64,000 nucleotides of DNA, taken from NCBI GenBank assembly GCA_025041195.1, contig JAKCFM010000001.1:1116001-1180000 (forward strand), in the 5' to 3' direction. This DNA is from Halobacteriales archaeon YIM A00013 (lineage in GTDB: Archaea; Halobacteriota; Halobacteria; Halobacteriales; Haloarculaceae). The translations under genes and the position numbers were made by a program. Numbering within the stretch: the first letter of the stretch is position 1; each line of letters opens with the position of its first letter. The notes below the pieces were generated by a model. It did no database searches. It had not been told where the DNA came from and saw only the letters and a program-made list of their open reading frames with translations. Below, piece after piece: positions 25,720 to 34,300 of the stretch.

Positions 25720-26346
25720 TTACAAAGGGGTCGATTCCGAATTGTTTCCGGTCGAAACCGGTGTTACGACCCCTGGATCGTCCGTTACAACGGTTGTTGC
25801 GCGCCCAGATTCGACGAGCCAGTCTCTATCGGTGTGGATATTGGACACGGAAACGAGACGATCGAACTGGCTCGCATCGAACAGCGTTGGATGGCCGACG
25901 GCACCGTTGTACAGTGGTGCAACGATTGAAGCGTCATCAGAGATATACGCTGACGTCAACCGCTCGATCGTTGCAGACTGAACGTTTGCAAACTCTCCTG
26001 GGGAAACGACAGCCGCGTCCCATCCCCGGTTCGTTCCAACCACTGCGCCACAGTTGACGGCAGAATTGGTTTCGTCGATGCCACCAGAGGCGTCGTGCAC
26101 AAACGTGACGTCAAGTCCAGCAAGCGAGCGTCTGACGGCGGTTTCGTGACCACCGATGACGACGATGACCTCCGTGAGCAACGATGTCAACTGCTCAACC
26201 GTGCGCCGGACGGCGACAGTGCCGTTGACATCGGCAAGCACTGGTGTGTTTTCACGCGATTCATTGTGCGATGAACACGCCAGCAGAATCCCGCCAATCC
26301 GGAGCCGGTCATCGATCCGCTCTGGCTGCCGCCTGGTGGACGTCAT
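25720..26346 (-). CDS. MobA/MocA-like nucleotidyltransferase-fold protein, degenerate
   Basis: 208 residues with the layout of a molybdopterin cytidylyl/guanylyltransferase: an N-terminal ILLACSS strand where the GxGxSxRxG loop should be, VIVVIGGHETAVRRSL, and the GAVGHPTLFDASQFDRL motif of the C-terminal half. The nucleotide-binding RMGxxK, the middle metal Asp (here VVSPGEF) and the terminal DIDTPxD motif (here VTPVSTG) are not present. It may be a non-catalytic relative. It follows the nuclease pair on the same strand after a 73-base AT-rich gap. The ATG at 26346 follows a short in-frame MCSR extension. Confidence 0.65.
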   Translation of the reverse strand: MTSTRRQPERIDDRLRIGGILLACSSHNESRENTPVLADVNGTVAVRRTVEQLTSLLTEVIVVIGGHETAVRRSLAGLDVTFVHDASGGIDETNSAVNCGAVVGTNRGWDAAVVSPGEFANVQSATIERLTSAYISDDASIVAPLYNGAVGHPTLFDASQFDRLVSVSNIHTDRDWLVESGRATTVVTDDPGVVTPVSTGNNSESTPL

Positions 26347-26545
26347 CCGGCTACACATCGGTCGTCAGGGCCACGTTCGTTCGACCACGGATAGTGCCCC
26401 TCGATTGATTCCGACACGGCGACGACTGCACCATCATCTGTACCATACGAGGTGTTGACGGCCAACACCGTAAATTGTTTCTGTAGATGTAGTGAACAAA
26501 TGGAAGACCTGGAGATCCCCCATCACGAGTGGGGGAGCTGTCGAT

Positions 26546-27316
26546 TCAGTTTCCGGTGAATTCGGGCTGTCGGTCCTCTAGAAACGCTGAAACGCCCTCA
26601 ATGAAATCATCAGTCTGTAACATTCGTTTCTGCACTCGCGTTTCACTGGCAAGCGCTTCCTCGATCGATCGATGGCTGTTGCGGACGAGTAATCGCTTGA
26701 GCTCACCCACTGCCTTCGTTGGTCGGTTACAGAGGGTCCTAACGTGGTCCTCGACGGTCGACGCCAGGCTATCGTCCGGGACGATGGAATTTACGAGATC
26801 GAGATCTGCTGCTTCAGTTGCGGAGAGCCGTCGACCGGTCGTGAGCAACTCCATCGCCGTTCGATAGCCAACCAGTCGAGTCAGCACGTACGTAGCGCCA
26901 GTGTCTGGTGCGAGACCGATATCAGTAAACCCCCACCCGAACGTCGCTGACTCCGACGCGTAGACGAAATCACACGCCGTGGCAATCGCTGCACCAGCAC
27001 CGACTGCTGGGCCAGTGACACTCGCGACGGTGGGTTTTTCCATCGTCAGTAGCTGTCTGGCGATCACGTTGAGCCCCTTTTCCAGCTCGTCTCCTGCACC
27101 GTCAGTTCCAGCACCACCCGCGAGATCGATTCCAGAACAAAACGCATCGTTTGCTCCCGTCACGACAACACACCGCACCGATTCATCGTTCGCCAGAGCA
27201 ACGAGGGCATCGGCAAACTCCACACACGCCTCCCCCGTCAGTGAGTTTTTCCGTCCAGGGTGATCGATCGTCACCCACCCAGCCCCATCGTCGTGCTCGA
27301 CAGTAATTTCAGTCAC
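26546..27316 (-). CDS. Enoyl-CoA hydratase/isomerase (crotonase family)
   Basis: 256 residues with the crotonase fold. The oxyanion-hole region is FCSGIDLAGG and GPAVGAGAAIATACDFVYASE, and the catalytic loop is FTDIGLAPDTGATYVLTRLVG, where the Asp position resembles PaaG-type isomerases more than classical hydratases with two Glu. The acyl-CoA substrate is unknown. It is 52 bases downstream of the Gfo/Idh/MocA gene on the same strand. Confidence 0.93.
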   Translation of the reverse strand: MTEITVEHDDGAGWVTIDHPGRKNSLTGEACVEFADALVALANDESVRCVVVTGANDAFCSGIDLAGGAGTDGAGDELEKGLNVIARQLLTMEKPTVASVTGPAVGAGAAIATACDFVYASESATFGWGFTDIGLAPDTGATYVLTRLVGYRTAMELLTTGRRLSATEAADLDLVNSIVPDDSLASTVEDHVRTLCNRPTKAVGELKRLLVRNSHRSIEEALASETRVQKRMLQTDDFIEGVSAFLEDRQPEFTGN

Positions 27317-27368
27317 ATAATCAACTTCGAACGGAGCACCGTAACTCCGTTGGGTCCGATGAGGGGGA

Positions 27369-28454
27369 TTACTCGACGGTCAGAACTGGTTTGCTCTCGA
27401 TCGGGATATCGTCTTCCGTTTCACTCGACTGGTAGATCGCGCTCATCAGTTGCTGTGTGGTGAGTGCCTGATCGGGTGTCGCCAGACAGTCATCGTCGCC
27501 AGTAGCGATCGCGTTGATGAACTGCTGTTGTTCTATCGAGTGTGGATCGTCGTCACTGGTGCGAATCTCACTGTCCGAGAAATGCGGTGCCCCATCTCCT
27601 GCTGTTTCGTAGATCGTCAGCTCACCGGTACTGAGATCGAGTGTCGCACCCGCCTGTGAACCACGGACCACAAAGGCGGAGTTTGATGGGCGATTGGCCG
27701 CCCACGCCACATCGAGCGCGATCGTCTGCCCGTCCGAACACCGGATGAACGCGTTTGCCGAGTCATCCACGTCAAACGGGCCATCGCCCCGCGTGCCGTG
27801 CATATCGAGATACGTGTACTCCGATCGATCGCCGAATGTCGATCGCGTGATTCCTGAAACGGAGTCAATCTCCGGAAAGTCGAGAACGTACAGCGCAAGG
27901 TCGATCACGTGTGCTCCAATGTCCACGAGGGCACCGCCACCAGCAGCATCTTCACGCGTAAACCATGACCCTCGGCCAGGGATGCCTCGACGTCTGAGAT
28001 AGTTCGCTTCGATGTGGTAGATATCACCGAATCGACCGGCTTCGAGATAGCTCAGTAGCACAGAGACCGGCTCAGTGACTCGGTTGTGAAATCCAACCCG
28101 ACAGAGGGTGTCTGCCCCACGTGCGCGTTCGGCAATCCGTTCTGCGCTGTCAATGGTGTGTGCAAGCGGCTTCTCGATCAACACATCAAGTCCAGCATCA
28201 AGCGCCCCAATCGCATACTCCTCGTGGAATCGATTCGGCGTGGTGATTATCACCGCATCAGCATTCGCAAACAACGCTTCGTGCGCATCGTATGCAGGAA
28301 CGTCGAACTCGCGCTCAAATCGATCACGGGCGTTGCCGGCGACGTCCATTCCACCCACCAGAGTTGCTCCATTTTCAGTATTAGTTACTCGCGTCGCGTG
28401 TGAGTGTCCGATCGATCCGAGTCCGACGATCCCGACAGAGACGGTTCCCACCAT
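27369..28454 (-). CDS. Gfo/Idh/MocA family oxidoreductase
   Basis: 361 residues. The N-terminal Rossmann motif VGIVGLGSIGHSHATRV binds NAD(P), DVLIEKPLAHTIDSAERI holds the conserved EKP catalytic Lys, and GGGALVDIGAHVIDLALYVL is the C-terminal active-site segment with Asp and His. Family members oxidise or reduce sugars, inositols or sugar nucleotides. ATG at 28454 (MVGTVSVGIVG) is preferred to an upstream in-frame start. The substrate is not evident from neighbours (crotonase downstream). Confidence 0.93.
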   Translation of the reverse strand: MVGTVSVGIVGLGSIGHSHATRVTNTENGATLVGGMDVAGNARDRFEREFDVPAYDAHEALFANADAVIITTPNRFHEEYAIGALDAGLDVLIEKPLAHTIDSAERIAERARGADTLCRVGFHNRVTEPVSVLLSYLEAGRFGDIYHIEANYLRRRGIPGRGSWFTREDAAGGGALVDIGAHVIDLALYVLDFPEIDSVSGITRSTFGDRSEYTYLDMHGTRGDGPFDVDDSANAFIRCSDGQTIALDVAWAANRPSNSAFVVRGSQAGATLDLSTGELTIYETAGDGAPHFSDSEIRTSDDDPHSIEQQQFINAIATGDDDCLATPDQALTTQQLMSAIYQSSETEDDIPIESKPVLTVE

Positions 28455-28496
28455 GTCAACTGTTACCTCATGTGTGAGCAATGCTAATGAATATTG

Positions 28497-28898
28497 CTAT
28501 CGAGGACTGGACTGGTTCAACCGATTCATCTGCATCCCATCGATCGTCCGTAGAATCGTTGCATACCGATCGAACGATGGACCACGACTGATCGTATCAT
28601 TTGCCGGGCGCTCGACGACGGCAGCCAGCGACAGTCGCGTGAGGTCGCGCTGTCTGAGCCCCTGTAACAGACGCCTGAACGATGCATCGGAAACCTCCGC
28701 GATCGGCTGGTTATCCTCCACTGCTGCACAGAGCCATGCCAGCTCTCGCGAAGTCGTCGTCGCAGTGGGTTCCAATCGAGCCAGATACCGAACGATCGTT
28801 CGTCGACGGACAGAGTTGATCGGACTGAAAAACGAATCCGCGTCGAGTAACGACCGCAGCCACTCTACGTGGTCAGTCGGATCGCGACGCGACGTCAT
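28497..28898 (-). CDS. Hypothetical haloarchaeal HTH-like protein
   Basis: 133 residues. The central part LLDADSFFSPINSVRRRTIVRYLARLEP followed by SRELAWLCAAVE resembles the winged-helix DUF7344-type proteins, which start with a residues-RR-RYVLRYL pattern. This is weak similarity. It lies upstream of the Gfo/Idh/MocA gene on the same strand (42-base gap) and could regulate it. The frame opens 21 codons earlier (28961), but MTSRRDPTDHVEWLRSLL is a natural start. Confidence 0.5.
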   Translation of the reverse strand: MTSRRDPTDHVEWLRSLLDADSFFSPINSVRRRTIVRYLARLEPTATTTSRELAWLCAAVEDNQPIAEVSDASFRRLLQGLRQRDLTRLSLAAVVERPANDTISRGPSFDRYATILRTIDGMQMNRLNQSSPR

Positions 28899-29187
28899 CG
28901 ATCCATCCCCACACGCGAACTCGCCGCATACAACCGCGTGGCTTCGAAACAACAACCGCAACGCTGTCTATCCATGGAACAGAAGTGGCCCAGGACAACA
29001 TATAATTTTTGTATGCTTATCTATTGGAAAATTATGCATGGACGTGTATGGTGAGAACTAGCATAGTGAACGCCAATAGCCTCTACCTACTGTCAGTTCA
29101 TCGCGCCTACTGGATTGCGAACCGGCAGCTGCAGTTCTGTGGGTGTGACTAACTATCATTCCGAATGACGAATTGGGCTGGTGTCCC

Positions 29188-29568
29188 GTGACCACTCTCA
29201 CCAACACGCTCAGGAAGATCCAGACGGTCAGACTTTCTGAGCGATCTGACCAGTCGTCCAGATTCGTCATCCAAATAACTGATGCAATACGGGCCACTGG
29301 GCTCGGACCAGGCTCACAGTTCTACTTCGATCCTTCATCTGTGGACGCCGTCGGACTGCTGATCGCATTTGGGGAGCCACGGAGTGGGCCAGCGGCCGAA
29401 TCTCGGTTTACTGCCACGGTCGAGCGCTGCCAAGTTGAAGACACGCTTTCGCTCACAGTTCCGAAGGCCGCACTCGATGCACTCGGGTATGAGACGCCTG
29501 AGGTCGGGGGAACCCTCTCGGTCTGGGCCGGGTCCCAGATGCTGGGCTTTGGGTGTGACAATCAATGA
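29188..29568 (+). CDS. Hypothetical protein, possible AbrB-like tandem
   Basis: 126 residues from a GTG at 29188 (alternative ATG at 29173). Two similar beta-hairpin halves appear: ATGLGPGSQFYFDPSSVD and TVPKAALDALGYETPEVGG, the latter like the TIPxxxRxxLGL core of SpoVT/AbrB swapped-hairpin domains. If right, it would be a DNA-binding regulator. Its end overlaps the last seven bases of the molybdopterin oxidoreductase gene on the other strand, so the two converge. Confidence 0.45.
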   Translation: MTTLTNTLRKIQTVRLSERSDQSSRFVIQITDAIRATGLGPGSQFYFDPSSVDAVGLLIAFGEPRSGPAAESRFTATVERCQVEDTLSLTVPKAALDALGYETPEVGGTLSVWAGSQMLGFGCDNQ

Positions 29569-31166
29569 ATCGGCCCGAACGGAAACGGACGTGAGCGAAG
29601 CCCAACGGCGGGATCCTCATCCACTGGCCACTGGACACCACCGTCGTTCACTTCGTCGTATCGAATTCCGTGATAGCGACGCCCAACGTCGGCGAGTTCT
29701 TCAAACACCGCACGAGAATCCCTGCTCGCAAACGAGCCCGACGTGAGTAGCCGTCCAACCTCAGTAAGTATTTTCCAGTCCTGTTTCACACCCGCGGGGC
29801 CCTCGCGCTGTGGCTGGCGCAGCTGAATCCGTCGTTCTAGATTTGTGACGGTTCCTGTCGTTTCGGCCCAGGTTGTGGCAGGGAGGACAATATCCGCCTG
29901 TTCGACGGTTTCAGTGACGAACGGATCCTGAACGACGAGGACGGAGAGGCCCTCAAGCGCTGGGTTTTGGGGTCCACGAACAACGGCCGGATTCTCACCC
30001 ATGACATAGAGGCCGTTGATATCTGATCCGATCGTCCCAAGCTGCTCGCGTTCGTTCAGTCCTGGGGTTGTGGGCGGTTCAACGCCCCATGTCGACCTGA
30101 TTCGGTCGCGAGCGGCTTCATTGTCGATCGGGTGACCACCGGGGAGGCGGTCAGGTCGCACCCCCACATCGAGTGCTCCCTGTTCGTTTCCAACGCCACG
30201 AAGGAGGGTCACACCTGCGCCACGGCGGCCTGCATTGCCGGTGAGCAACGACAGATCCACGAGTCGGTCGGCGGCTGGCGTTCCGTTGTGATCGCAGCTG
30301 CCAATACCGGTTGCAGTGAGAATTGCGCCCCGATCAGCCGTTGCAAACGTTCGTGCGAACGGTTCGAGGTCATCTACCGCCACGCCAGCGGCTTCACAGA
30401 GCGCAGCGACTGACGGCCCCCGAACTGCGGCGTGCAGTCGGTCGGAGCCGGTGGTGTGTGCTGTGATAAACGATTTATCGGCGAAACCCTGATCGATGAT
30501 CGACAAACACAGCGCATCCAACAGGGTGTGATCCGCTCCAGGTGGTGGATGAAGGGTGCGATCCGCACACGCGGTCGTTACAGTGGGTTCGGGATCGACG
30601 GCGAGCAACGGCGAGCCGCTTTCAATAGCCGGACGACAGAAGCGTTCGAACGCCACAGGCTGTCGAGCAACCGGATTCGCACCGATCACCAGAAACGCGT
30701 CGGTCAATCTGAAATCGGATAATGAACTGATCGTCGTGCTGGATCCAAGCCGTTGCTCACAGACGGTTGCAACCGACGCGTGACAGAGTCGAGCCCGTGT
30801 ATCAACGTGATTTGATCCGAAACAGCGCGCAAGCTTTCCCAGCAAGTAGTTGGCCTCGTTCGTTGCGTGCGGAGAGCCCAGAAAGCCGACGGAATCCGGA
30901 TCCAGCCCACTGAACGCGGATTCGAGACGCGTAAACGCTCGTTTCCACGAGACGGGGACAAGCTCGCCGTCGATCCGAACCATCGGCGACCGTATTCGCT
31001 GTGTATCCGCGTGTGCATCGAAGCAGTCCGCGCCGTGGTGACAGAGCATCCCGCCGCGATTGACCGGACCCTCCGTGACAGGAATGACCGCGTCGTTCGC
31101 CGGCGAGATCCGTAATCGACAGCCGACCGAACACGCCGGACAGACCGTTGGTAACGGATCAGTCAT
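29562..31166 (-). CDS. Short molybdopterin oxidoreductase, FdhA paralogue lacking C-terminal domain
   Basis: 534 residues. The N-terminal [4Fe-4S] site has C9, C12 and C16 (CPACSVGC) and C42 in GGMLCHHG; the CxKG after the last Cys of most family members is CHHG here. The Mo ligand equivalent is C128 in ARLCHASV. The core domains continue to VLPATTWAETTGTVTNLERR, but the usual C-terminal molybdopterin-dinucleotide-binding barrel (about 120-150 residues) is absent, so the protein ends at residue 534 against about 700. It overlaps FdhA by eight bases and is the last gene of the operon. It may be a non-catalytic subunit or a reduced enzyme. Confidence 0.87.
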   Translation of the reverse strand: MTDPLPTVCPACSVGCRLRISPANDAVIPVTEGPVNRGGMLCHHGADCFDAHADTQRIRSPMVRIDGELVPVSWKRAFTRLESAFSGLDPDSVGFLGSPHATNEANYLLGKLARCFGSNHVDTRARLCHASVATVCEQRLGSSTTISSLSDFRLTDAFLVIGANPVARQPVAFERFCRPAIESGSPLLAVDPEPTVTTACADRTLHPPPGADHTLLDALCLSIIDQGFADKSFITAHTTGSDRLHAAVRGPSVAALCEAAGVAVDDLEPFARTFATADRGAILTATGIGSCDHNGTPAADRLVDLSLLTGNAGRRGAGVTLLRGVGNEQGALDVGVRPDRLPGGHPIDNEAARDRIRSTWGVEPPTTPGLNEREQLGTIGSDINGLYVMGENPAVVRGPQNPALEGLSVLVVQDPFVTETVEQADIVLPATTWAETTGTVTNLERRIQLRQPQREGPAGVKQDWKILTEVGRLLTSGSFASRDSRAVFEELADVGRRYHGIRYDEVNDGGVQWPVDEDPAVGLRSRPFPFGPIH

Positions 31167-33399
31167 CCGCTGGGGCCGGTTCGACGGTGACAGGAGTCAC
31201 CTTGAACGCTGGTGCACGACTCGGCTCATCGAGCGGTTCGGCTTTTGTCAGCGCGTTTGCGCCGCCGTGGAGATAATGCATCGGCATGAACACGGTGTCT
31301 GGTCTGGGACGGTCCGTCACTGCAATCTCGGATATCGTCGAGCCGTGCCGAGAGGTGACCCGAACCCGCTCGCCCTCCGTGAGCTCGTGTTCACGAGCGG
31401 TTTCGGGGTGCATTTCGAGAAACGTTCCGTCGCTGTACTCGGTCATCCCCTCAGTTCTGCGTGTCATCGTTCCCGTGTGATACTGATAGAGCACGCGTCC
31501 ACTCGTGAGAACGAGCGGAAACTCTGGAGTGGGCGTTTCTGCTGGCTCGACAGGTGTGGCTGGGTGGAGCTGTGCCTTTCCATCCGCGGTCGGGAACGAG
31601 TCCGCATAGAGATACGGCGTTCCTGGGTGGTCGTCGTCCCAACAGGGCCACTGTAACGGTTCTTGTTCGAGGCGATCGTGGCTAATCCCGCCGTAAATGG
31701 GGGTGAGAGCTGCGATTTCGTCCATGATTTCCGCCGGCGAGTCGTACTCCCACTGATATCCAAACGTTTCTGCGAGCAGCTGAGTGATCTTCCAGTCCGG
31801 CTTGGCGTCGCCAATGGGGTCGATCGCTGGCTTGAGAAGCTGTACATGTCGGCTCGAAGCGGTGTACGTTCCGCGTGATTCGACGGTTGACGTCGCAGGA
31901 AGTACCACGTCGGCGTGTTTTGCCGTGTCCGTAAGAAATAGATCCTGAACCACGAGAAACTCCAACTCCTCAAGCACGGACTCAGCGTGGGCGGTGTTGG
32001 GCTCGGAGATTGCGGGATTTTCGCCCTGGATAAACATTCCCCGGATATCGCCGCTATCAGCCGCCAGAAACTGTTCAGTGGTGCGTAAGCCTTCAGTGTC
32101 CGGCAGTGATTCGGACTCCATTCCCCAGGCAGTGGCAAATTTTTCACGGACCGTGGGATCGGTGACTGGCTGGTAGCCGGGAAAGCTGTCGGGAAGCGGA
32201 CCCATATCACCGCCGCCGCCCTGGACGTTGTTTTGCCCGCGAAACGGACAGAGTCCGTTGCGGGGCTCGCCGACGTTGCCGGTGATGAGTGCCAGATTCG
32301 CCATAGCGAGCACGTTTTCCGTTCCATGGGTGTGCTCAACCAGTCCGAGCGTCCAGCAGAACGTCACCGTCTCTGCGTTGGCAATCGTTTCTGCAGCCTC
32401 AATGAGCGCATCGGCCGGAAAGCCGGTCTGTGCCTCGACGTAGGATGGAGTGAACTGATCGATGGACGCTCGTAGCTCATCGAAGCCGTTCGTTCTGCGC
32501 TCAACGAACGCCTCGTCGTACAGCTCATTGGTTATAATGTGTCGGATCATCCCATTGATCCACGTCGCGTCGTATCCGGGCTCGATCCGACAGTACTGGT
32601 CTGCATACTCGGCGATCTGGACCCGACGTGGATCAACAACGATCAGCGTGGCGTCGTCGTGAACGACGTTCTGTTTGATCTTCGTCGCCAGCACAGGGTG
32701 GGCCTCCGTCGTGTTCGAGCCCGTAATGAGATAGCAATCGGTTGATTCGATCGCCGCAAGCCCCGAAGAGGCGGCCCCATAGCCAACGGATTGTGACAGC
32801 CCGGCGACTGTCGCCGCATGACAGAGGCGATTGCAGTTGTCGATATTGTTGGTGTTGAGGACCTGCCGGGCGAACTTTTGCATAACGTAGTTGTCTTCGT
32901 TGGTTGCTCTTGACGAGCTAATCACCGAGACGGCATCGGTGCCGTACGTGGTCTGAATCCGCCGAAGCCCCGTTGCGACCCGTTCAAGCGCCTCGTCCCA
33001 GGATCCAATGCGAAACGTTCCATCCTCGTTGATGAGCGGCTGGGTAAGCCGATCGGGGCTGTTGACGTAGCCGTAGCCGAACTTTCCTTTCACGCAGGTA
33101 GAGATGCCGTTGATCGGCGCCTTCTCCGGATTCGGTCGCACGCCCAGAATCTCACCGTCCTTTGCGTAGATGTCGAATCGACAGCCAACCGCACAGTAGC
33201 CACACGTGGTGTCGGTGACCGTCACATCTGCGAGCCGGAGATCGCTAATGAACTTTGCGATGCCAAACAGTTGGCCTTCGGTGAACGTGGTCGCTGCGAC
33301 GTCCGCTGCGGTGTATTCCAGTCGGCGTGCGGTTTTCCCGGTTGTCGCCCGCCGTTTGATCGACGCTAGCCTCGAAGACAGACCGTCATCGTCGCTCAT
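31159..33399 (-). CDS. fdhA: Formate dehydrogenase alpha subunit-like molybdopterin oxidoreductase
   Basis: 746 residues, complete. C66, C69, C73 and C102 (CGYCAVGC ... CVKG) bind a [4Fe-4S] cluster; the Mo ligand is C193 in NCNRLCHAAT, i.e. Cys rather than selenocysteine. The C-terminal molybdopterin barrel (about 625-740) is present (LTSGRVLYQYHTGTMTRR). It lies between the Fe-S subunit (overlap 4 bases) and the short paralogue (overlap 8 bases). Family members oxidise formate to CO2; nitrate or other oxyanion substrates are possible relatives, but the NRLCHA text and the NuoF-like neighbour favour formate. Confidence 0.9.
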   Translation of the reverse strand: MSDDDGLSSRLASIKRRATTGKTARRLEYTAADVAATTFTEGQLFGIAKFISDLRLADVTVTDTTCGYCAVGCRFDIYAKDGEILGVRPNPEKAPINGISTCVKGKFGYGYVNSPDRLTQPLINEDGTFRIGSWDEALERVATGLRRIQTTYGTDAVSVISSSRATNEDNYVMQKFARQVLNTNNIDNCNRLCHAATVAGLSQSVGYGAASSGLAAIESTDCYLITGSNTTEAHPVLATKIKQNVVHDDATLIVVDPRRVQIAEYADQYCRIEPGYDATWINGMIRHIITNELYDEAFVERRTNGFDELRASIDQFTPSYVEAQTGFPADALIEAAETIANAETVTFCWTLGLVEHTHGTENVLAMANLALITGNVGEPRNGLCPFRGQNNVQGGGGDMGPLPDSFPGYQPVTDPTVREKFATAWGMESESLPDTEGLRTTEQFLAADSGDIRGMFIQGENPAISEPNTAHAESVLEELEFLVVQDLFLTDTAKHADVVLPATSTVESRGTYTASSRHVQLLKPAIDPIGDAKPDWKITQLLAETFGYQWEYDSPAEIMDEIAALTPIYGGISHDRLEQEPLQWPCWDDDHPGTPYLYADSFPTADGKAQLHPATPVEPAETPTPEFPLVLTSGRVLYQYHTGTMTRRTEGMTEYSDGTFLEMHPETAREHELTEGERVRVTSRHGSTISEIAVTDRPRPDTVFMPMHYLHGGANALTKAEPLDEPSRAPAFKVTPVTVEPAPADD

Positions 33400-34295
33400 T
33401 TGTCCGCCTCCGTGTCGGCTGTATCAGTTCCCTTCATTGGGGTGAGCTGACGAGGATGGGGATCGTCGGGTGCCGCTATCCGTTTTCCAACGGCGTTTTT
33501 GTGCGTGAACCCGGGGAGCGGTATTGTGGATGCGTCTACGAGCCCCTGTTCGAGTAACGAGCCCGTCGGACAGACCGTAACGCAGTGGCCACAAGAGACA
33601 CACGTCGACTCGGCCATCGATTCGGCCCCGTTCTGAAACCCGATTCGTGTGTCACCCGCACTGTTAACCATCCGAAGGACACCTTCTACCTGGACGTCAT
33701 TGCACGCCTCCACGCACCGATTGCAGAGAATGCATTTGTTCCGGTCGATCTGTATGAACGGCGAGGAGTCATCGATCGGTTCGTAGGCCTCCCGGTCGTG
33801 GAACACACCAAAGCGTGGCGTCGTAACCCCGCTGTCGATCGATGCATCCTGTAACTCACAGCGGCCGTTTTTCCCGCAGGTGGTACAGAGCAGGTTGTGG
33901 TCGGACAGCTGGAGATCCAGATTCACCGACCGCGCTTCGCGCGCGCGTGAACTATCGGTTGTAATTGACATCCCGTCGGTCGGTCGCGTCGAACACGCCG
34001 GAATAAGCGATCCGTCCACTCGCTCAACCATACAGGTCCGACACGTTCCCCGTGGGCCAATCTGCTCGTTCTCTTCATACGTACAGAGCGCGGCGAGTTC
34101 ATCGACGGGATCAGTGCGTTCGATTCCGTCGAGCAGAGTCTGTCCTGCACCAAGCGTCACCGTTGTGCCGTCGATGCTGACCGTCGTCGTCGTGGCCGCT
34201 CCGACGGGTGGATCGTTCGCCGTTCCAGTCTCGAAGCTGTTTGCTATCGATTCAGTTTCGTCATGGGATTGCTCCCAGATGGGATCACTACTCAT
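33396..34295 (-). CDS. Fe-S subunit (NuoG N-terminal/HoxU-like) of formate dehydrogenase
   Basis: 299 residues. After a 40-residue acidic N-terminus comes a [2Fe-2S] ferredoxin domain (LCTYEENEQIGPRGTCRTCMV), the NADH-G type H-x3-C-x2-C-x5-C motif (DHNLLCTTCGKNGRCELQD), and two [4Fe-4S] motifs CILCNRCVEAC and CVSCGHCVTVCPTG. This is the wiring between the formate active site and the NuoF-like subunit. It overlaps FdhA by four bases and is five bases after the NuoF-like gene, so one transcript is very likely. Confidence 0.92.
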   Translation of the reverse strand: MSSDPIWEQSHDETESIANSFETGTANDPPVGAATTTTVSIDGTTVTLGAGQTLLDGIERTDPVDELAALCTYEENEQIGPRGTCRTCMVERVDGSLIPACSTRPTDGMSITTDSSRAREARSVNLDLQLSDHNLLCTTCGKNGRCELQDASIDSGVTTPRFGVFHDREAYEPIDDSSPFIQIDRNKCILCNRCVEACNDVQVEGVLRMVNSAGDTRIGFQNGAESMAESTCVSCGHCVTVCPTGSLLEQGLVDASTIPLPGFTHKNAVGKRIAAPDDPHPRQLTPMKGTDTADTEADK

Positions 34296-34300
34296 GGTTG

